Shown here piece by piece: positions 62,370-64,000 of a stretch of DNA of 64,000 nt. Location: contig NZ_ADES01000014.1 of the NCBI RefSeq assembly GCF_000263595.1, forward strand, positions 62,001 through 126,000, read 5' to 3'. The translations under genes were made by a program, and so were the position numbers. Below the pieces are notes generated by a model. It was not told the DNA's origin and did not search any database. It worked only from the letters and a program-made list of their open reading frames with translations. This stretch comes from Gardnerella vaginalis 1500E. Its GTDB lineage: Bacteria > Actinomycetota > Actinomycetes > Actinomycetales > Bifidobacteriaceae. Numbering within the stretch: position 1 is the stretch's first letter; every line of letters starts with the position of its first letter.

Positions 62370-63146
62370 TTAAGCCAGTGCCGACTCGGTTGCGCCTTCC
62401 GGCAAGTACTTGTCGTATCCTTCTTCTTCCAGCTCGTCCGCAAGCTCCGGACCAGCCGTCTTCACAAAGTGACCTTGCGCAAAAACGTGCACAATATCCG
62501 GCTTAATATATTTGAGGATTCGCGTGTAATGCGTAACCATCATAATTCCCAAACCGGTGTTTTCTTTAGCACGATTCACGCCTTCCGATACGATTCTAAG
62601 CGCGTCAACGTCAAGTCCGGAATCAGTTTCGTCCAAAATCGCAAACTTTGGCTTCAAAAGCTCTAATTGCAAAACTTCCGCACGCTTCTTTTCGCCGCCG
62701 GAGAAGCCTTCGTTTACTGAACGCGACGCAAATTTTGGATCCATTCGAAGCTTTTTCATAGCCTCGCTAAGTTCTTTCACCCAGCTTCTTAAAAATGGAG
62801 CTTTTCCGTCGACCTCAGTTTTTGCAGTGCGAAGGAAGTTCGTCATAGATACGCCAGGTACCTCTACTGGGTACTGCATTGCGAGGAAAAGTCCGGCTTT
62901 TGCACGCTCGTCAGGAGTCATTTTCAAAATATCTTCGCCATCGAGAAGCACCTGACCGGAATCAACTTCATACTTTGGGTGCCCTGCCAAAGTGTAAGCA
63001 AGAGTAGACTTTCCAGATCCGTTAGGACCCATAATTGCGTGCGTTTCGCCAGAATTAACTGTAAGATTTACGCCTTTTAAGATTTGCTTGCGTCCTTCTT
63101 TTGTTTCTACAGAAGCGTACAAATCTTTAATTTCCAAAGTTGACAT
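62370..63146 (-). CDS. sufC: Fe-S assembly ATPase SufC
   Basis: ABC-type ATPase of the SufBCD scaffold, 258 residues, cytoplasmic. Walker A 'MGPNGSGKSTLAYTLAG', Q-loop 'LFLAMQYPVEVPGV', signature 'FSGGEKKRAEVLQLEL' and Walker B 'FAILDETDSGLDVDAL' are all present. 'YPVEVPGV' and 'SGLDVDALR' are SufC-specific. It starts 9 bp after the sufD stop, with AGGAGAA upstream, and is co-transcribed with it. Confidence 0.96.
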   Translation of the reverse strand: MSTLEIKDLYASVETKEGRKQILKGVNLTVNSGETHAIMGPNGSGKSTLAYTLAGHPKYEVDSGQVLLDGEDILKMTPDERAKAGLFLAMQYPVEVPGVSMTNFLRTAKTEVDGKAPFLRSWVKELSEAMKKLRMDPKFASRSVNEGFSGGEKKRAEVLQLELLKPKFAILDETDSGLDVDALRIVSEGVNRAKENTGLGIMMVTHYTRILKYIKPDIVHVFAQGHFVKTAGPELADELEEEGYDKYLPEGATESALA

Positions 63147-63155
63147 GATTTTCTC

Positions 63156-64000
63156 CTATTCTTCCGTTCTTGCAAGACGGCGCTCAATAGCCTTCATTAA
63201 GTGATCAACAATTTCCGGAACGCCAATTTCTTCAATCAGCTCGTTAAAGAATCCGCGCACAACAAGCTTTCTTGCCTCAATCTCACTAATTCCGCGAGAC
63301 TGCAAGTAGAAAAGCTCTTCGTCGTCAAATCTTCCGACTGAACTTGCGTGACCGGCACCAATAATATTTCCGTTTTCAATTTCCAAATTCGGCTCAGAAT
63401 CAGCGATTGCGCCAGGAGTGAGCACTAGATTACGGTTCAATTCGTACGAATCCGTGCCAGGAGCTTCCGGCTTAATAAGCGCGTTTCCAACCCAAGTCGA
63501 ATGCGCGTCCTTTCCTTCCAAAGCGCCCTTGTACACGACTCTGGACTTGCATTCCGGATAATTATGCACAACCATCGTGCGGTGCTCCACGTGCTCGCCT
63601 GGATCCACAAAATACATGCCGAGCATGTTCAAATCGCCCTGCTCGCCGCCAAAATCCTGATCCATGCGAATGCGCACAACATCTCCGCCAAGAGTAACCA
63701 TAGCGTGGCGAAGCGAAGCTCCCTCACCAACGTGAATACGCTGATTTCCAACATGCTTGCTGCCTGAATCCCACTCTTGAATAAAGGTAGTAGAAACGTG
63801 CGCATGCTTTCCGAGTATGATTTCCACGCCTTCAGCAAGTTTTGCGCAGCCGGTGTGTTCGATAATAATATCTGCGTTTGTGCGAGAATCTGCTTCGATT
63901 ACTAAGTGCAGTGCGTCAAGTGATTGCACAGCGTTTTCATTTGCGCTATTCGCGAGATTACCCTGAATTTTTAGCACGATTGGCTTTTTGATTTCGCCAG
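63156..64000 (-). CDS. sufD: Fe-S assembly protein SufD, 5' end outside the window
   Basis: Scaffold subunit of SufBCD. The frame stays open to the window end ('GEIKKPIVLKIQGNL' reads through 64000), so only the C-terminal 281 or so residues are here. Recognisable parts: 'IILGKHAHVSTTFIQEWDSG', 'VGEGASLRHAMVTLGGDVVR', 'SRVVYKGALEGKDAHSTWVG' and the C-terminal helices 'GHASSVGRFDDEELFYLQSRG' region with 'SEIEARKLVVRGF'. These are SufD-like, including the acidic tail. It precedes sufC by 9 bp. An alternative SufB assignment is unlikely because of length and motif order. Confidence 0.92.
   Translation of the reverse strand, partial: GEIKKPIVLKIQGNLANSANENAVQSLDALHLVIEADSRTNADIIIEHTGCAKLAEGVEIILGKHAHVSTTFIQEWDSGSKHVGNQRIHVGEGASLRHAMVTLGGDVVRIRMDQDFGGEQGDLNMLGMYFVDPGEHVEHRTMVVHNYPECKSRVVYKGALEGKDAHSTWVGNALIKPEAPGTDSYELNRNLVLTPGAIADSEPNLEIENGNIIGAGHASSVGRFDDEELFYLQSRGISEIEARKLVVRGFFNELIEEIGVPEIVDHLMKAIERRLARTEE

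Overview
The window looks like a chromosomal stretch of a low-GC member of the Bifidobacteriaceae, most probably Gardnerella. The reasons are the gene repertoire (actinobacterial DUF4191, DUF3043 and DUF2530 proteins, a PhoU/SenX3-like pair, a fused thiamine ECF transporter, a sufD-C-S-U-T order, Rib-type surface proteins, two class C sortase pilus clusters), AT-rich intergenic DNA and many small dispersed repeats. The species call is from recalled gene content, not from a search. Region 1 (1-2170) holds tRNA-Arg(CCT), xseB-xseA and tRNA-Lys(CTT). Region 2 (2171-26200) is a 24-kb surface island read entirely on the minus strand: two paralogous pilus clusters (large Rib-repeat adhesin, backbone pilin, class C sortase) and, between them, a 1.9-kb-residue cell-wall subtilase. 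The adhesin of each cluster and the subtilase each have a run of 10 or 11 G placed between a -35-like and a -10-like hexamer, with exactly 8 nt between the -35 and the run in all three. This is the arrangement expected for slipped-strand phase variation, so the two pili and the protease could switch on and off independently. Hairpins after each backbone pilin gene probably lower sortase expression. Region 3 (26200-29350) is accessory: a DUF4160/DUF2442 pair, tRNA-Arg(CCG), a frameshifted ORF6N gene and clusters of a palindromic repeat. Region 4 (29355-50020) is mostly core: a three-domain ECF thiamine/HMP transporter with its S component under a TPP riboswitch, DUF4191, DUF3043, an M20 dipeptidase, a low-molecular-weight phosphatase, folA-thyA, an OsmC protein, a glycosyltransferase, a tandem universal stress protein, two secreted cell-wall hydrolases (NlpC/P60 and CHAP), DUF2530, a SenX3-like kinase that lacks the phospho-accepting histidine, phoU, gpmA, lysS and tRNA-Pro(CGG). 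A fourth G-run lies between phoU and gpmA. Region 5 (50021-59000) holds a BspA-like membrane-anchored surface protein, a DUF4037/DUF4125 pair, a DUF3800 gene next to an AbiE locus whose toxin gene is reduced to a remnant, and a HAD-like protein. Region 6 (58594-64000) is the suf iron-sulfur operon (sufD, C, S, U, T-like; sufD runs off the window). Between sufS and sufU sits an AT-rich cassette of about 1 kb, in the opposite orientation, with a second DUF3800 gene and a two-hairpin RNA, flanked by 31-bp direct repeats. Both DUF3800 genes are accompanied by a short terminator-ended RNA whose promoter has the same extended -10 sequence. The DUF3800-RNA modules and the G-run promoters are the most interesting signals here.
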